A stretch of 58,025 nucleotides of DNA from JABIDZ01 sp964619405 (GCA_964619405.1 CAZUCF010000006.1:1-58025), one strand, 5' to 3'; shown: positions 36,050 to 44,333, counted from the stretch's first letter. Notes: generated by a model not told the origin, from the letters alone. A program made the numbers and translations.

Positions 36050-36682
36050 TCACAAGTCCTTTACAAAAAAATCTGCTTCTATTTTATAATTGTGTCTCAA
36101 AGCTATTTTTTGGTATAATATTTTTATTTGTCTTTGCACTTGTTTTTTTGTCATGTCTTCTACTGGAACGGGGTTTTGAAACCAATACAAAAATTCTGGT
36201 TTTCTAATTTTTACTTGTTTAAAACCAAGTTTTCTTGCTCGTTCTTCTGCTTGCTCGAGCATAAAATCAAGGGTTTGTTTTTTTGTAACCCTTCGAAATT
36301 CATTAAGCTTTTTTTTATAGCTTTTCCTTGTTTGCATACCCTCAATTATTAATGCTTCTTTCTCAAAGCCAATACTTAGTCTAGAAATAATGTTTGAAAA
36401 ATAACGCATTTTTTCTTTTGTTTGAACTGTAATACCTAAAACATATTCTGATTCAAGGTGTGGCGCGAGTGTTGTAAAAGTATATTTTCTATTATTTCTT
36501 CCTTGAAAAATTATTGGTTCAAATTGTTCAAAAAAATTTTTTCCAAATTTAGTGTATGCTTTTTTTCTTGCAGATAAATATCGCGTGCTTTTTGGTTTGG
36601 TTAATTGGTTTCTAGTTAATTGAAATTTAATTTTTGTTGTTCTTAGTACCCTTCTAAAATTTGTTTTAATCTTTCTCTGCAT
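36050..36682 (-). CDS. Basic protein of unknown function
   Basis: A 210-residue basic protein. The first 60 residues are Arg/Lys-rich and Thr-rich; the middle has beta-type segments (YTFTTLAPHLESEYVLGITVQTKEK); the end is helical. No recognised motif. It is immediately upstream of rnhB on the same strand, so a nucleic acid role is possible. Confidence 0.7.
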   Translation of the reverse strand: MQRKIKTNFRRVLRTTKIKFQLTRNQLTKPKSTRYLSARKKAYTKFGKNFFEQFEPIIFQGRNNRKYTFTTLAPHLESEYVLGITVQTKEKMRYFSNIISRLSIGFEKEALIIEGMQTRKSYKKKLNEFRRVTKKQTLDFMLEQAEERARKLGFKQVKIRKPEFLYWFQNPVPVEDMTKKQVQRQIKILYQKIALRHNYKIEADFFVKDL

Positions 36683-36734
36683 ACTAATAAAAAATAATGA
36701 AGTAATTATTAAACTTGTTTTTTTAAAAAAATTT

Positions 36735-36923
36735 TTATTTTTTTGTTATAGTTGCAGTATGATCTCCTTTTTTTCCCTCTATATCAGCAATTCTTAATCT
36801 TGGTTTTGTTCTTCCAATTACTTCTTTAATAACTCGGTTTATTTCACTTTGGGGCATTTTGAGTTTTCTTCCTTTGATATTTGCTTCTCTTCTAATTTGA
36901 GTTGGATTTTTTCTTACAGGCAT
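36735..36923 (-). CDS. Small basic protein of unknown function
   Basis: A 62-residue, strongly basic protein (MPVRKNPTQIRREANIKG; later IGRTKPRLRIADIEGKK). GGTGATTTGA lies just before the ATG, which supports translation. It may be a nucleic acid binding or ribosome-associated protein, judged by charge only. Confidence 0.7.
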   Translation of the reverse strand: MPVRKNPTQIRREANIKGRKLKMPQSEINRVIKEVIGRTKPRLRIADIEGKKGDHTATITKK

Positions 36924-36985
36924 TCAAATCACCAAAATAATATATTTTTTGTAGTTTAAATTAGTTTTTGTTTTCAAAAAATACT

Positions 36986-37285
36986 TTATTTTATATTTGA
37001 CAATATTTCTTTTATTCTTGGCCTTTCTTTGTCACAATTATTACAAGTGTCTAGTGCGTCCAAACAAATAATTTTTGCTTCTTTTAAAGCATTAATTTGT
37101 TCTATTGTTGTTTCATCACATTTTCTTTTTTCTTCAAAAGCCTCATTTAATAATACTCGTGCTCTCTTAACTGCTTTTTGAGCAGTTTCCTTGTCTTCGT
37201 TGCTTGGCCTAAATGTTTTGTGTGCGTAGCACCTTGAACAAGCTCTTCTTGCAACATCTAATGATTCGTTTAATTGGTTTTTCAT
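36986..37285 (-). CDS. Small helical protein with two CxxC motifs
   Basis: A 99-residue helical protein with ACSRC near residue 15 and DTCNNCDKE near residue 82, separated by charged helices. The paired CxxC could bind one zinc and close a helical hairpin. No family recognised. Confidence 0.7.
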   Translation of the reverse strand: MKNQLNESLDVARRACSRCYAHKTFRPSNEDKETAQKAVKRARVLLNEAFEEKRKCDETTIEQINALKEAKIICLDALDTCNNCDKERPRIKEILSNIK

Positions 37286-37620
37286 AACAAGCTATTAAAG
37301 AAAAAGTAATAAAAAGTGTTCTTTTTCAAAAAAATAATTTATTTGTTTTAAAAAAGTTAATTTGAAAATTATTTTTTTACTTTAAATTAAATAATTATTT
37401 TGATTATTTTTTTGTTTTTAGATTAATTAATTTTTTTGATTATTATTTTTATTTTAAGTAAATTAAATGTTTTGCTTATTATTTTAATTTTTGTTTTAAA
37501 AAAAAACTACTTTGATTATTTTTTATTGTTATTATTTTTATTTTTTAATTTTTATTTTTTAAGTTACTTATTTTTTATCAATTGTTTTAGTGTATAAAAT
37601 GTTACACTTATTTTTTGTTA
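37286..37620. other. AT-rich intergenic stretch
   Basis: About 335 bases with no gene seen. It is mainly T-rich tracts with repeated GATTATTTTT-like words, then a small hairpin (AGTGTA/TACACT around TAAAATGT at 37589-37608) that also contains a TATA-like GTATAAAA. It acts as the upstream region of the aroA' leader. Confidence 0.6.
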
Positions 37621-37634
37621 TTTTATATATATTA
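37621..37634 (+). promoter_or_regulatory. TATA box of the aroA'-aroB' leader
   Basis: TTTTATATATATTA centred about 27 bases before the leader-peptide ATG at 37654, so transcription should begin at or next to that ATG. An alternative TATA (GTATAAAA at about 37592) would give a 30-base leader. Confidence 0.6.
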
Positions 37635-37653
37635 AAAAGAAAAACAATTATTC

Positions 37654-37719
37654 ATGGTTGAAAGTATCCTTTTGGGCCTTTACTGGTTTTTCTTTGGTTA
37701 CTTTTACTATTTTGAATAA
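37654..37719 (+). CDS. Candidate aromatic leader peptide for the aroA'-aroB' operon
   Basis: A 21-codon ORF. Residues 10-20 read YWFFFGYFYYF, that is ten aromatic codons in eleven (four Tyr, one Trp, five Phe), followed by Glu and the stop. It begins at the expected leaderless start after the TATA box and ends 83 bases before aroA'. Its codons are mixed (TAC, TTC, TGG, TAT, TTT), unlike a chance product of a T run. In bacteria such peptides sense aminoacyl-tRNA supply by ribosome stalling. That the same happens here is inference. The overlapping hairpins are described separately. Confidence 0.65.
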   Translation: MVESILLGLYWFFFGYFYYFE

Positions 37720-37788
37720 ATTTGGGACTAATCCTGGTTTATTCTAATTCTATTATTTGATTTAGTTGAAACGGGTTTTGGTTCTAAC
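37714..37788 (+). promoter_or_regulatory. Attenuator-like competing hairpins before aroA'
   Basis: Hairpin 1:2 pairs GAATAAA (37714-37720, containing the leader stop codon) with TTTATTC (37738-37744), extended inside by GGGA/TCCT and two G-U pairs. Hairpin 2:3 pairs CCTGGTTT (37733-37740) with AAACGGG (37769-37775 region, one bulge). Hairpin 3:4 pairs GTTGAAAC (37765-37772) with GTTCTAAC (37781-37788, one mismatch), ending two bases before the GGGGG Shine-Dalgarno of aroA'. The three cannot all form at once. No U-run follows 3:4, so control of translation is likelier than termination. Confidence 0.5.
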
Positions 37789-37802
37789 ATGGGGGAAAAT
37801 AT

Positions 37803-38621
37803 ATGTTAGGGAAAGAAATTAGGATGAGACGAATTTTGAATTCTTCATCGGGCAAAGCTTTGTTTGTTCCAATTGATCATGGAATGTCTGATGGGCCAAT
37901 AAAAGGGTTGTCTAATGTAAGAGAAACTATTGGTAATGTTTCAGAAAATGCTGATGCATTGATAATGCACAAAGGTATTGTTAAATCAAGTATTGGGAGA
38001 ATGAATAATTCTGCTTTAATAGTTCATTTGAGTGCTGGAACAATGCTTTCTCCTGATCCATTAAATAAAGTTATTGTAACTAGTGTGGAAGAAGCAGTTT
38101 CTCTTGGAGCTGACGCAATTTCTGTTCACTTAAATATTGGTGCTGAATCCACTCCAAAAATGTTAGAGGATATTGGAAAAATAAGTTGTGATTGTAAAAA
38201 ATTTGGGATGCCTCTTTTGATGATGACTTATCCAAGAGGAAAAAAAGTTTCTGATGAAAAAGATGTGGAAATGGTTAAAATAGCTGCACGAGTTGGTGCT
38301 GAACTAGGAGCAGATATAATAAAAACAAATTATACAGGAAGTATAGAATCATTTAAAGAAGTTATTGATGGTTGTCCTGTTCCAGTAATAATTGCTGGGG
38401 GTAGTAAGGGTTCTGATTTAGAAGTACTTCAAATGATTCGAGATGCTATTACTGCTGGAGCAATAGGAGTAGCAATGGGTAGGAATTCTTTTCAACATGA
38501 GAAACCAAAACAATTTTTAAAAGCAGTCGCATTAATAATTCATGAAGGAATGAATGTAGAACAAGCAATGTTGGAGTCGAAGTTAAATGAAAGAATTGAT
38601 AATAGATGTAAGGCCTTATAA
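37803..38621 (+). CDS. aroA': 2-amino-3,7-dideoxy-D-threo-hept-6-ulosonate synthase (archaeal aromatic pathway step 1)
   Basis: A 272-residue DhnA-type class I aldolase closely resembling methanogen ADH synthase. It joins a 6-deoxy-5-ketofructose phosphate and aspartate semialdehyde. Landmarks: FVPIDHGMSDGPIKGL, ALIMHKGIV, LIVHLSAGTMLSPDP, DAISVHLNIG, MMTYPRG, DIIKTNYTGS with the Schiff-base lysine, and VPVIIAGGSKG. A fructose-bisphosphate aldolase role is the alternative, but the overlap with aroB' favours the aromatic pathway. The Shine-Dalgarno is GGGGG about nine bases before ATG, just after the attenuator-like hairpins. Confidence 0.93.
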   Translation: MLGKEIRMRRILNSSSGKALFVPIDHGMSDGPIKGLSNVRETIGNVSENADALIMHKGIVKSSIGRMNNSALIVHLSAGTMLSPDPLNKVIVTSVEEAVSLGADAISVHLNIGAESTPKMLEDIGKISCDCKKFGMPLLMMTYPRGKKVSDEKDVEMVKIAARVGAELGADIIKTNYTGSIESFKEVIDGCPVPVIIAGGSKGSDLEVLQMIRDAITAGAIGVAMGRNSFQHEKPKQFLKAVALIIHEGMNVEQAMLESKLNERIDNRCKAL

Positions 38622-39570
38622 TAAAGACATTATTACAATTGCTCTTGAATCAGGGGTAAAAAAAATAATTGTTGATGAAGGAAAAACACCTGAAGTACAC
38701 AAGCTTGGAAAAGTAAAAACCATTGCAAAAGATGGTGACATAAAACTTGGAAAAGAATTTATTGAAATTCAAATAAATAATAAAAATGATGAGGAAGAAA
38801 TCGTAGAAAAATCAAAAAAAGCAATTGTTGTTGTAAAAACTTCGTCTTGGAAAATAATTCCTTTAGAAAACCTTGTTTCAAAATCAGATAATATTTATTC
38901 ACGAGTAAATTTGAAAGAGGCGAAAGCTGTTCTTTCAGTTCTTGAAAAAGGAGTTAGAGGAATTGTGTTTAAACCAAGAAATATTTGGGAAGTTTTAGAA
39001 ATAATAAAAATAATTCAAAAAGACAATATCAAATTAGATTTAGTTGAAGCAACCATAACAAAAATTAAATTGCTTTCAAATGGTGACAGAGCTTGTATTG
39101 ATACTTGTAGTTTAATGTCATCAGGGCAAGGAATGCTTGTTGGGAATAGTAATAATTTTTTGTTTTTAGTAAATTCTGAATCAGAAGAATCAGATTATTG
39201 TGATACTCGTCCATTTAGAGTTAATGCGGGAGCAATTCATTCTTATGTTTTACTTCCAAGTAATAAAACTAAGTATCTTTCTGAAATAAAAAGTGGGGAT
39301 GAAGTTTTGTGCGTTGATAGAAAAGGTAATACAAAAAACCTTGTTGTTGGTAGAAACAAAATTGAGGAAAGGCCAATGATTTTAATTGAAGCAAAATTAA
39401 ATGGAAAAATTAGTGGGGTAATTTTACAAAATGCAGAAACAATTCGGCTTGTTCAATTAGACAAAACAATTTCTGTTTTAGAACTTAAAAAAGGGGATAA
39501 AATTTTAGTAAGTGTTGATAATACTGGTCGACATTTTGGCCAAGCGATAAAAGAAAAAATAAATGAATAA
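38587..39570 (+). CDS. aroB': Archaeal 3-dehydroquinate synthase (aroB'-type, step 2)
   Basis: A 327-residue enzyme of the archaeal type that makes 3-dehydroquinate by oxidative deamination and cyclisation of the aroA' product. Recognised by GDRACIDTCSLMSSGQGMLVGN, FLVNSESEESDYCDTRPFRVNAGAIHSY, and the C-terminal KTKYLSEIKSGDEVLCVDRKG region. It overlaps the end of aroA' by 35 bases in another frame, so translation is coupled. Later shikimate-pathway genes are not in this window. The gene is convergent with TFB. Confidence 0.95.
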   Translation: MKELIIDVRPYNKDIITIALESGVKKIIVDEGKTPEVHKLGKVKTIAKDGDIKLGKEFIEIQINNKNDEEEIVEKSKKAIVVVKTSSWKIIPLENLVSKSDNIYSRVNLKEAKAVLSVLEKGVRGIVFKPRNIWEVLEIIKIIQKDNIKLDLVEATITKIKLLSNGDRACIDTCSLMSSGQGMLVGNSNNFLFLVNSESEESDYCDTRPFRVNAGAIHSYVLLPSNKTKYLSEIKSGDEVLCVDRKGNTKNLVVGRNKIEERPMILIEAKLNGKISGVILQNAETIRLVQLDKTISVLELKKGDKILVSVDNTGRHFGQAIKEKINE

Positions 39571-39646
39571 AAAAAGTTTTTTAAAAAAAAATTGTGTGCA
39601 ACCAATTTGGTCGCACATTAAAATTATTTTTTTGTTTTTATTAACT

Positions 39647-39745
39647 TTAAGCAGCAACATCAATGTTTAATCTCTTTTTCAGCGCTCTGTACCTGTTTTG
39701 GAACCGGCGTTCCGGTTCATCGAACGGACACCTTCGGTAGCCCTG
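39647..39745 (-). pseudogene. Displaced second copy of the TFB 3' end with GC-rich hairpin
   Basis: On the TFB strand, 39697-39647 codes for NRYRALKKRLNIDVAA and a stop; the real TFB ends in NRYRELKKRLNIDVAA. Fifteen of 16 residues agree, while five codons differ only synonymously. The two copies are separated by 48 GC-rich bases holding a 7-bp hairpin (GAACCGG/CCGGTTC, 39701-39718) and GGACACCTTCGG. The fragment has no start and looks like the tail of another TFB gene. Confidence 0.8.
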
Positions 39746-40654
39746 TTATGCAGCTACATCAATGTTCAATCTTTTCTTCAGTTCTCTGTACCTGTTTCTT
39801 ATTGTTACTTCTGTTACTCCTGCAACATTAGCAACTTCTTTTTGTGTTCTTCTCTCGCCTTTTAATAATCCTGCAATATATACTGCTGCTGCAGCTACTC
39901 CTGTTGGGCCTCTACCAGAGATTAATCCTTTTTTGATTGCTTCTTCAAGAATTTTTCTTCCTTCTTCTTGTACTTCTCCACTCAAGTTTAATTCTGAAGC
40001 AAATCTTGGAATGTAATGTATTGGGTTAGTTAAAGGTACTTCTAAATTTAGTTCTCTTACAAGGAATCTGTATGTTCTACCAATTTCTTTTTTTGTTAAA
40101 CCTGAGGCTTCTGCCATTTCGTTTAATGTTCTTGGAACATGGTATGTTCTACAAACAGTGTACAAAACGCTTGCTACAACCGCTTCAATTAATCTTCCTC
40201 TAATCAAACCTTTTTTTACTGTTCTTCTATATAATAATGCTGCTGCTTCAACTAGTGTGTCAGGAATATTTAGGTAAGAAGCAACTCTCCTCATTTCGGT
40301 TAAAGCAATTGAAAGATTTCTTTGCATTGAACTTGAAACAGAGGCTCTTTTATGCCATTTAATAAGTCTATACATTTGGGCTCTTCCCTTGCTTGATAAT
40401 TTGTTTCCTCTTAAATCTGTTCCTCTTCGATCAATCATTGTTACTAAACCCTTGTTTAGTTTAACATATTTCATTGGGCTACCTGATCTTGCTGAGTCTT
40501 CACCATCTCCTTGATCAAAATTTCTCCATTCTTTTCCAGTATCAAACATTTCGTCTTCGCTAACAATCAAACCGCAATCCAAACAAACAGCTTCTCCTTT
40601 TGAATGATCTACTCTTATTCTATTACTTCCACATTCAGGACATTTTTTAACCAA
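39746..40654 (-). CDS. tfb: Transcription initiation factor TFB
   Basis: A 302-residue TFIIB homologue that recruits RNA polymerase to TBP-bound promoters. The zinc ribbon is CPECGS...CLDCGLIV (Cys5, Cys8, Cys24, Cys27), followed by the B-finger/reader region (EWRNFDQGDGEDSARSGSP) and two cyclin folds; each has an AAxxY/VA-type core (LVEAAALLYRR, GVAAAAVYIAG). The C-terminal helix-turn-helix contacts the BRE. Start: TTG 40654 with AGGTGA five bases before; the longer upstream reading lacks support. The 3' end may have been replaced (see the displaced copy just downstream). Confidence 0.96.
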   Translation of the reverse strand: MVKKCPECGSNRIRVDHSKGEAVCLDCGLIVSEDEMFDTGKEWRNFDQGDGEDSARSGSPMKYVKLNKGLVTMIDRRGTDLRGNKLSSKGRAQMYRLIKWHKRASVSSSMQRNLSIALTEMRRVASYLNIPDTLVEAAALLYRRTVKKGLIRGRLIEAVVASVLYTVCRTYHVPRTLNEMAEASGLTKKEIGRTYRFLVRELNLEVPLTNPIHYIPRFASELNLSGEVQEEGRKILEEAIKKGLISGRGPTGVAAAAVYIAGLLKGERRTQKEVANVAGVTEVTIRNRYRELKKRLNIDVAA

Positions 40655-40699
40655 ATAAATCACCTTTTTAAAACCTATTATAGAGTTCAAAAGAACCAG

Positions 40700-40737
40700 T
40701 AATATATAACACCCTTTGGGGAAGATTTATAAATCTT
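40700..40737 (-). promoter_or_regulatory. TFB promoter region with perfect 16-bp palindrome
   Basis: Two TATA-like sites lie on the TFB strand: one around 40701-40708 (TTATATATT) and one inside the palindrome AAGATTTATAAATCTT (40722-40737). Either could start transcription; the palindrome may be a dimeric repressor site. Confidence 0.45.
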
Positions 40738-40790
40738 TTCAAAAATAGCTTTTTTGTTATTTTTCTAATTAAATGCATTTAAATTAGGTT

Positions 40791-41189
40791 TTAAGCCAAT
40801 TTGGCATTTATTATTCCGTCTTGACCTGGTCTGTTTGTTATTATTGCTATTTTTTCATCGTTGCCCATCTTAAGTTTTATTTTTGCTCCTTTAGTAGCAG
40901 TATTTGATCGAGCAAATAATCTATTAGCATCATTTTCAATTACTTGTATTATTTGTGCTTTTATAACTTTTTTTCCATCATTAATATTAGCATATTGTGT
41001 TGATAGAACCCTAACTTTTTTTGTATTTCCTCTACCACTATTCACTTCTCTTTTTTCTTTTTCATCTTTAGTAGTTTTTGTATTGGCTGATGTTCCACCT
41101 CTCCAAGCGTTCTTTTTAGTACATCTTTTTAGTGATTTTCTTTTTCCACCACTTTTTTTTCTGTCAGATTTAGTATGCCATTCAACCAT
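40791..41189 (-). CDS. rps8e: 30S ribosomal protein S8e
   Basis: A 132-residue ribosomal protein. The basic N-terminus WHTKSDRKKSGGKRKSLK and the later GGTSANTKTTKDEKEKREVNSGRGNTKKVRVL segment are typical of archaeal S8e; it ends in GQDGIINAKLA. The start follows AGGTGAAAAAA. Single gene between TFB and hef. Confidence 0.95.
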   Translation of the reverse strand: MVEWHTKSDRKKSGGKRKSLKRCTKKNAWRGGTSANTKTTKDEKEKREVNSGRGNTKKVRVLSTQYANINDGKKVIKAQIIQVIENDANRLFARSNTATKGAKIKLKMGNDEKIAIITNRPGQDGIINAKLA

Positions 41190-41269
41190 TTTTTTTCACC
41201 TTTGAAAAATAATTAACTAAATATTTTTAGTATGCGCAGGTTTTTAAATATGAGTTATTAGCTTGTAAA

Positions 41270-43510
41270 TTATTCTTTTTTGTATTCTTCTTCTATTATT
41301 TTTTTTATTTTTTTTGCTTTTTTTCCACCCATGTTTTCGACTTCTTGTAATTGTTTTTCACTAGCATTAATTATTTCTTTAATACTACCAAATTTTTCTA
41401 ATAATTTTTTTGCCATTGTTGGCCCAACTAATGGTAACCCTTCAATAAAATATTGTTGTTGTTCTTGTATTGTTAATCCTTTTCTACCAATCCTCAAACT
41501 AATTTCTTTTTCTCGAGCAATTTGCTCTCTTTTTGCAATAACATACAAATAATCAGCTGTTTCTTTATCGTTTTTTGTATTTAATATTGGTATATTGTAA
41601 TCAAGTGCAATTGATGTTATTGCACCAATAATTGAATTCTTGTGCATGTTCCTAATAGTAAATATTTCATTCATGTTTCCTTCAATAATTATTAATGGTT
41701 TTTCATAATTTTCCCTCAAATCAATCATTTGGTTAAACAATCTACCATCAATCATTGAGTTAATAAAATCTTCTATTGTTTTTCTTTCAACACAAACTTC
41801 TTTGCTTAACACGTAATCGCCAATAGTTAATTGTTTTGTTATTATTTTACAATCTTTTTCAAATAATTCTTTTAAAACATTTGAGTTTTGTTCTCGTGAA
41901 TCAACAAAAATTATTATCTCCTCATTTTTTTCAGAAAAACTTTTTAGAGTACTTTGTTCAGGCAAAATATTTGATTTTTTCATGTTGTTTAAAACTGTTT
42001 TCATTTTTTTTTCTTTTGCTCTTGAAGCCCAATAATATGCTTCGTCCCTCGTATTTTTTGCCATCAAAATTATGTTTCGCCCTTTTCCAAATCTTCCTGT
42101 TCGCCCTCTTCTTTGAATTGTTCTTATCTCGCTTGGAACTGGTTCAAAAAAAATAACCATTTCAACTGAAGGAATATCTAATCCTTCTTCAGCAACCGAA
42201 GTTGTTACAAGCACATTGAATTTTCCTTCTCTTAAATCGTTTAAGGTTTGTTGTTGTATTTTTTGGCTCATTCCCTTTTCATTTCCTTTTGTGGCTTGGC
42301 CAATAAACTTTGAAACATTTATTTCTTTTTCCTCATTCAAAAATTTTACTACTTCTTGTATAGAATCTCTGTATTGGTTGAAAACAAGTATTTTGCTTTC
42401 TGGTTGTTTTTTTAATTGTTCCAAAACAATTTTTTTTAATTCTTTGTATTTTGGGTGTTGTATATTTTGGTTAAATAATTTTTCAGTAATCTCAAAAACC
42501 TCTTTTATTTCTGGACTAAGAATTATTTGTTTTGCGGCCTTACTTTTTCCTTGTGCTGCTTCTTCTTTTAATTTGTTTAAATAATTTTTTAACGCGCTAA
42601 TTCCTTGTGTTTCTATTAGTTCTTCAGCATGTGCTATTTTCAATAATGCTGCGCACTTTGACATAGCAATATACATTGAGGGGTTTTGACCGTTTTTTAA
42701 AAGAGCAAGAATTTTTCTTTGCATTTCAATAATTCTTGTTCTGTTATAATATTTTTTATTAGATGTTATTGCTACATGCATGTTTTTTAAAAAATTTATT
42801 TGTTCTTGTTGAAATTCTTCTAATTTCTTTTTTATTTTCAAAAAATCTTCTGGCAAGTCAACTTTTACCCAATCAACTGTTATTTCATTAACGTATGGTT
42901 TTACATCGTCATCTTCACTATTTTTTATTTCTATGTTACTAATATTCAAGTTTTTGCAAACATCTTGTATTTTTTCTTGAGTGCTTCCTGGCGAAGCAGT
43001 TAATGCTACAATCAAAGAATTTCTGTTTTGTTTTTGTAATTGTAAATTAATAAAAACATATGCATAATCACCTACTGCTCTATGTGCTTCATCAACTATT
43101 ACTAATCCAAAATCTTTCAATGTTAGTGTTCCATTAAGCAAATCATTTTCTATTGTTTGGGGGGTAGCATTAATTATTTGTTTTTCTTTGTATATTTTTT
43201 CTCTTTCTTTTGGTTTTGTTGTTCCTGTTATTGAAACAATTTTTTTTTCATCAATTCTTAAAAATTTTTTAAAACTCTTTTCGTGTTGTAATACTAGTGG
43301 TTTTGTTGGTGCAAGGAAAAGGATTTTTGTTTCATTATTTGCTTTTATTTTGTGTGCTGCTAATAGAACAGCAATTATTGTTTTTCCTAGGGCAGTTGGT
43401 GCAACAACCAATGTGTTTCCTTTTTCAATAATTCTTGCAACAAGTACTTCTTGATATAATCTTGATTCAACAGTATTTTCTTTCACTAATTCGTGTTTTA
43501 TGAAGGGCAT
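41270..43510 (-). CDS. hef: Hef helicase/nuclease (FANCM-XPF type)
   Basis: A 746-residue fork-processing enzyme. Helicase part: Walker A PTALGKT (residues 39-44), VIVDEAH, ALTASPG, VLVTTSVAEEGLD and QRRGRTGRFGKG. Nuclease part (about residue 545 on): IIFVDSREQ, GDYVLSKEVCVERKTIEDFINSMIDGRLFNQ with the catalytic ERKxxxD core. Two helix-hairpin-helix motifs end the protein (GLPLVGPTMAKKLLEKFGS). Both halves are intact, as in euryarchaeal Hef. It acts on stalled replication forks. It is in its own unit upstream of rps8e. Confidence 0.96.
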   Translation of the reverse strand: MPFIKHELVKENTVESRLYQEVLVARIIEKGNTLVVAPTALGKTIIAVLLAAHKIKANNETKILFLAPTKPLVLQHEKSFKKFLRIDEKKIVSITGTTKPKEREKIYKEKQIINATPQTIENDLLNGTLTLKDFGLVIVDEAHRAVGDYAYVFINLQLQKQNRNSLIVALTASPGSTQEKIQDVCKNLNISNIEIKNSEDDDVKPYVNEITVDWVKVDLPEDFLKIKKKLEEFQQEQINFLKNMHVAITSNKKYYNRTRIIEMQRKILALLKNGQNPSMYIAMSKCAALLKIAHAEELIETQGISALKNYLNKLKEEAAQGKSKAAKQIILSPEIKEVFEITEKLFNQNIQHPKYKELKKIVLEQLKKQPESKILVFNQYRDSIQEVVKFLNEEKEINVSKFIGQATKGNEKGMSQKIQQQTLNDLREGKFNVLVTTSVAEEGLDIPSVEMVIFFEPVPSEIRTIQRRGRTGRFGKGRNIILMAKNTRDEAYYWASRAKEKKMKTVLNNMKKSNILPEQSTLKSFSEKNEEIIIFVDSREQNSNVLKELFEKDCKIITKQLTIGDYVLSKEVCVERKTIEDFINSMIDGRLFNQMIDLRENYEKPLIIIEGNMNEIFTIRNMHKNSIIGAITSIALDYNIPILNTKNDKETADYLYVIAKREQIAREKEISLRIGRKGLTIQEQQQYFIEGLPLVGPTMAKKLLEKFGSIKEIINASEKQLQEVENMGGKKAKKIKKIIEEEYKKE

Positions 43511-43590
43511 ATATTATATTTGGTAAAATATGCTTTTTAAATCTCTTTTATGTTTCATGCCGAGCATAATACGTTGTTTTTTTAATTAAG

Positions 43591-43604
43591 AAGGTTTAAA
43601 AATA
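43591..43604 (+). promoter_or_regulatory. BRE plus TATA promoter
   Basis: AAGGTTTAAAAATA ends 21 bases before the ATG at 43626, giving a leaderless transcript. Confidence 0.6.
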
Positions 43605-43625
43605 ATAAAAGCGCAGTTATTTAAC

Positions 43626-44240
43626 ATGGTTCAAATAGCTAATAAAAAGAAGAGAAATGCAAAAGGTATTATTATTGCAAGGAGTCCTATTGAAAATAAA
43701 AAAAGTGATGGGATGAAAAAATTTTTTAGAACAATGAATAAGGGTGCTAGGGTTGCAGCACTTGTTGGTTTGTTGGGTTTGGGTGCAAGAGAAGGAGTTG
43801 AATCCCATAAAGCTCGATCTTTTAGAAATAAAACTGTTTCAGAATTAGTTAGTACTGAGTCTGGAAGAAATGCTGCTAAAATTTATACTGGGTCATTGAG
43901 AAGAAGAAATCCTAATTTTAAAAGGGAGGTTGAGTTGCGAACTGCTTCAATAAGGGTTCTTGAAAAAGCATTAGAAAAATTTAATGCTAAACATAATACA
44001 TCTCTAACTGTTTCAAGAATGATGTATACTCTTGAAAGAAGTAGTTTATTAAATAATTATTCTTTTAATGCGGGGCAAATAAGGTATGCTCCCACAAAGA
44101 GTGTTAAGCAAGCATATGAATTGTTTAATGAACTTCCAAAAGAAGTTAGGCAAAGATTATTTGATATGTCAAGGTTACCTGAAACACATGGTTCTATAAA
44201 AAAACAAGCTTTAATAGATGGTTATTCTCCGAGAGATTAA
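43626..44240 (+). CDS. Basic protein with one hydrophobic segment, unknown function
   Basis: A 204-residue basic protein. A Lys/Arg-rich N-terminus precedes a short hydrophobic, glycine-rich stretch (about residues 43-54, VAALVGLLGLGA), then helical basic sequence with SFNAGQIRYAPTKSVKQAYELF. No family recognised. It lies directly before the histone gene, under its own promoter. Confidence 0.7.
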   Translation: MVQIANKKKRNAKGIIIARSPIENKKSDGMKKFFRTMNKGARVAALVGLLGLGAREGVESHKARSFRNKTVSELVSTESGRNAAKIYTGSLRRRNPNFKREVELRTASIRVLEKALEKFNAKHNTSLTVSRMMYTLERSSLLNNYSFNAGQIRYAPTKSVKQAYELFNELPKEVRQRLFDMSRLPETHGSIKKQALIDGYSPRD

Positions 44241-44333
44241 TTTTTGTTAATTGGTTAATTCTTGATTAGAAAGAATACCTTTAAATTATAGAATAGTGTT
44301 AGTTAGTATTTATTGATAATATAAGGTTTTTTT

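Noticed and set aside
37789..37809. A six-codon ORF overlapping the aroA' start
   Set aside because: Too short to judge; its ATG lies in the hairpin/Shine-Dalgarno junction and is more likely part of the ribosome binding site.
39762..40016. Plus-strand 84-codon frame over the TFB gene
   Set aside because: It is antisense to conserved TFB coding sequence and has no start signal.
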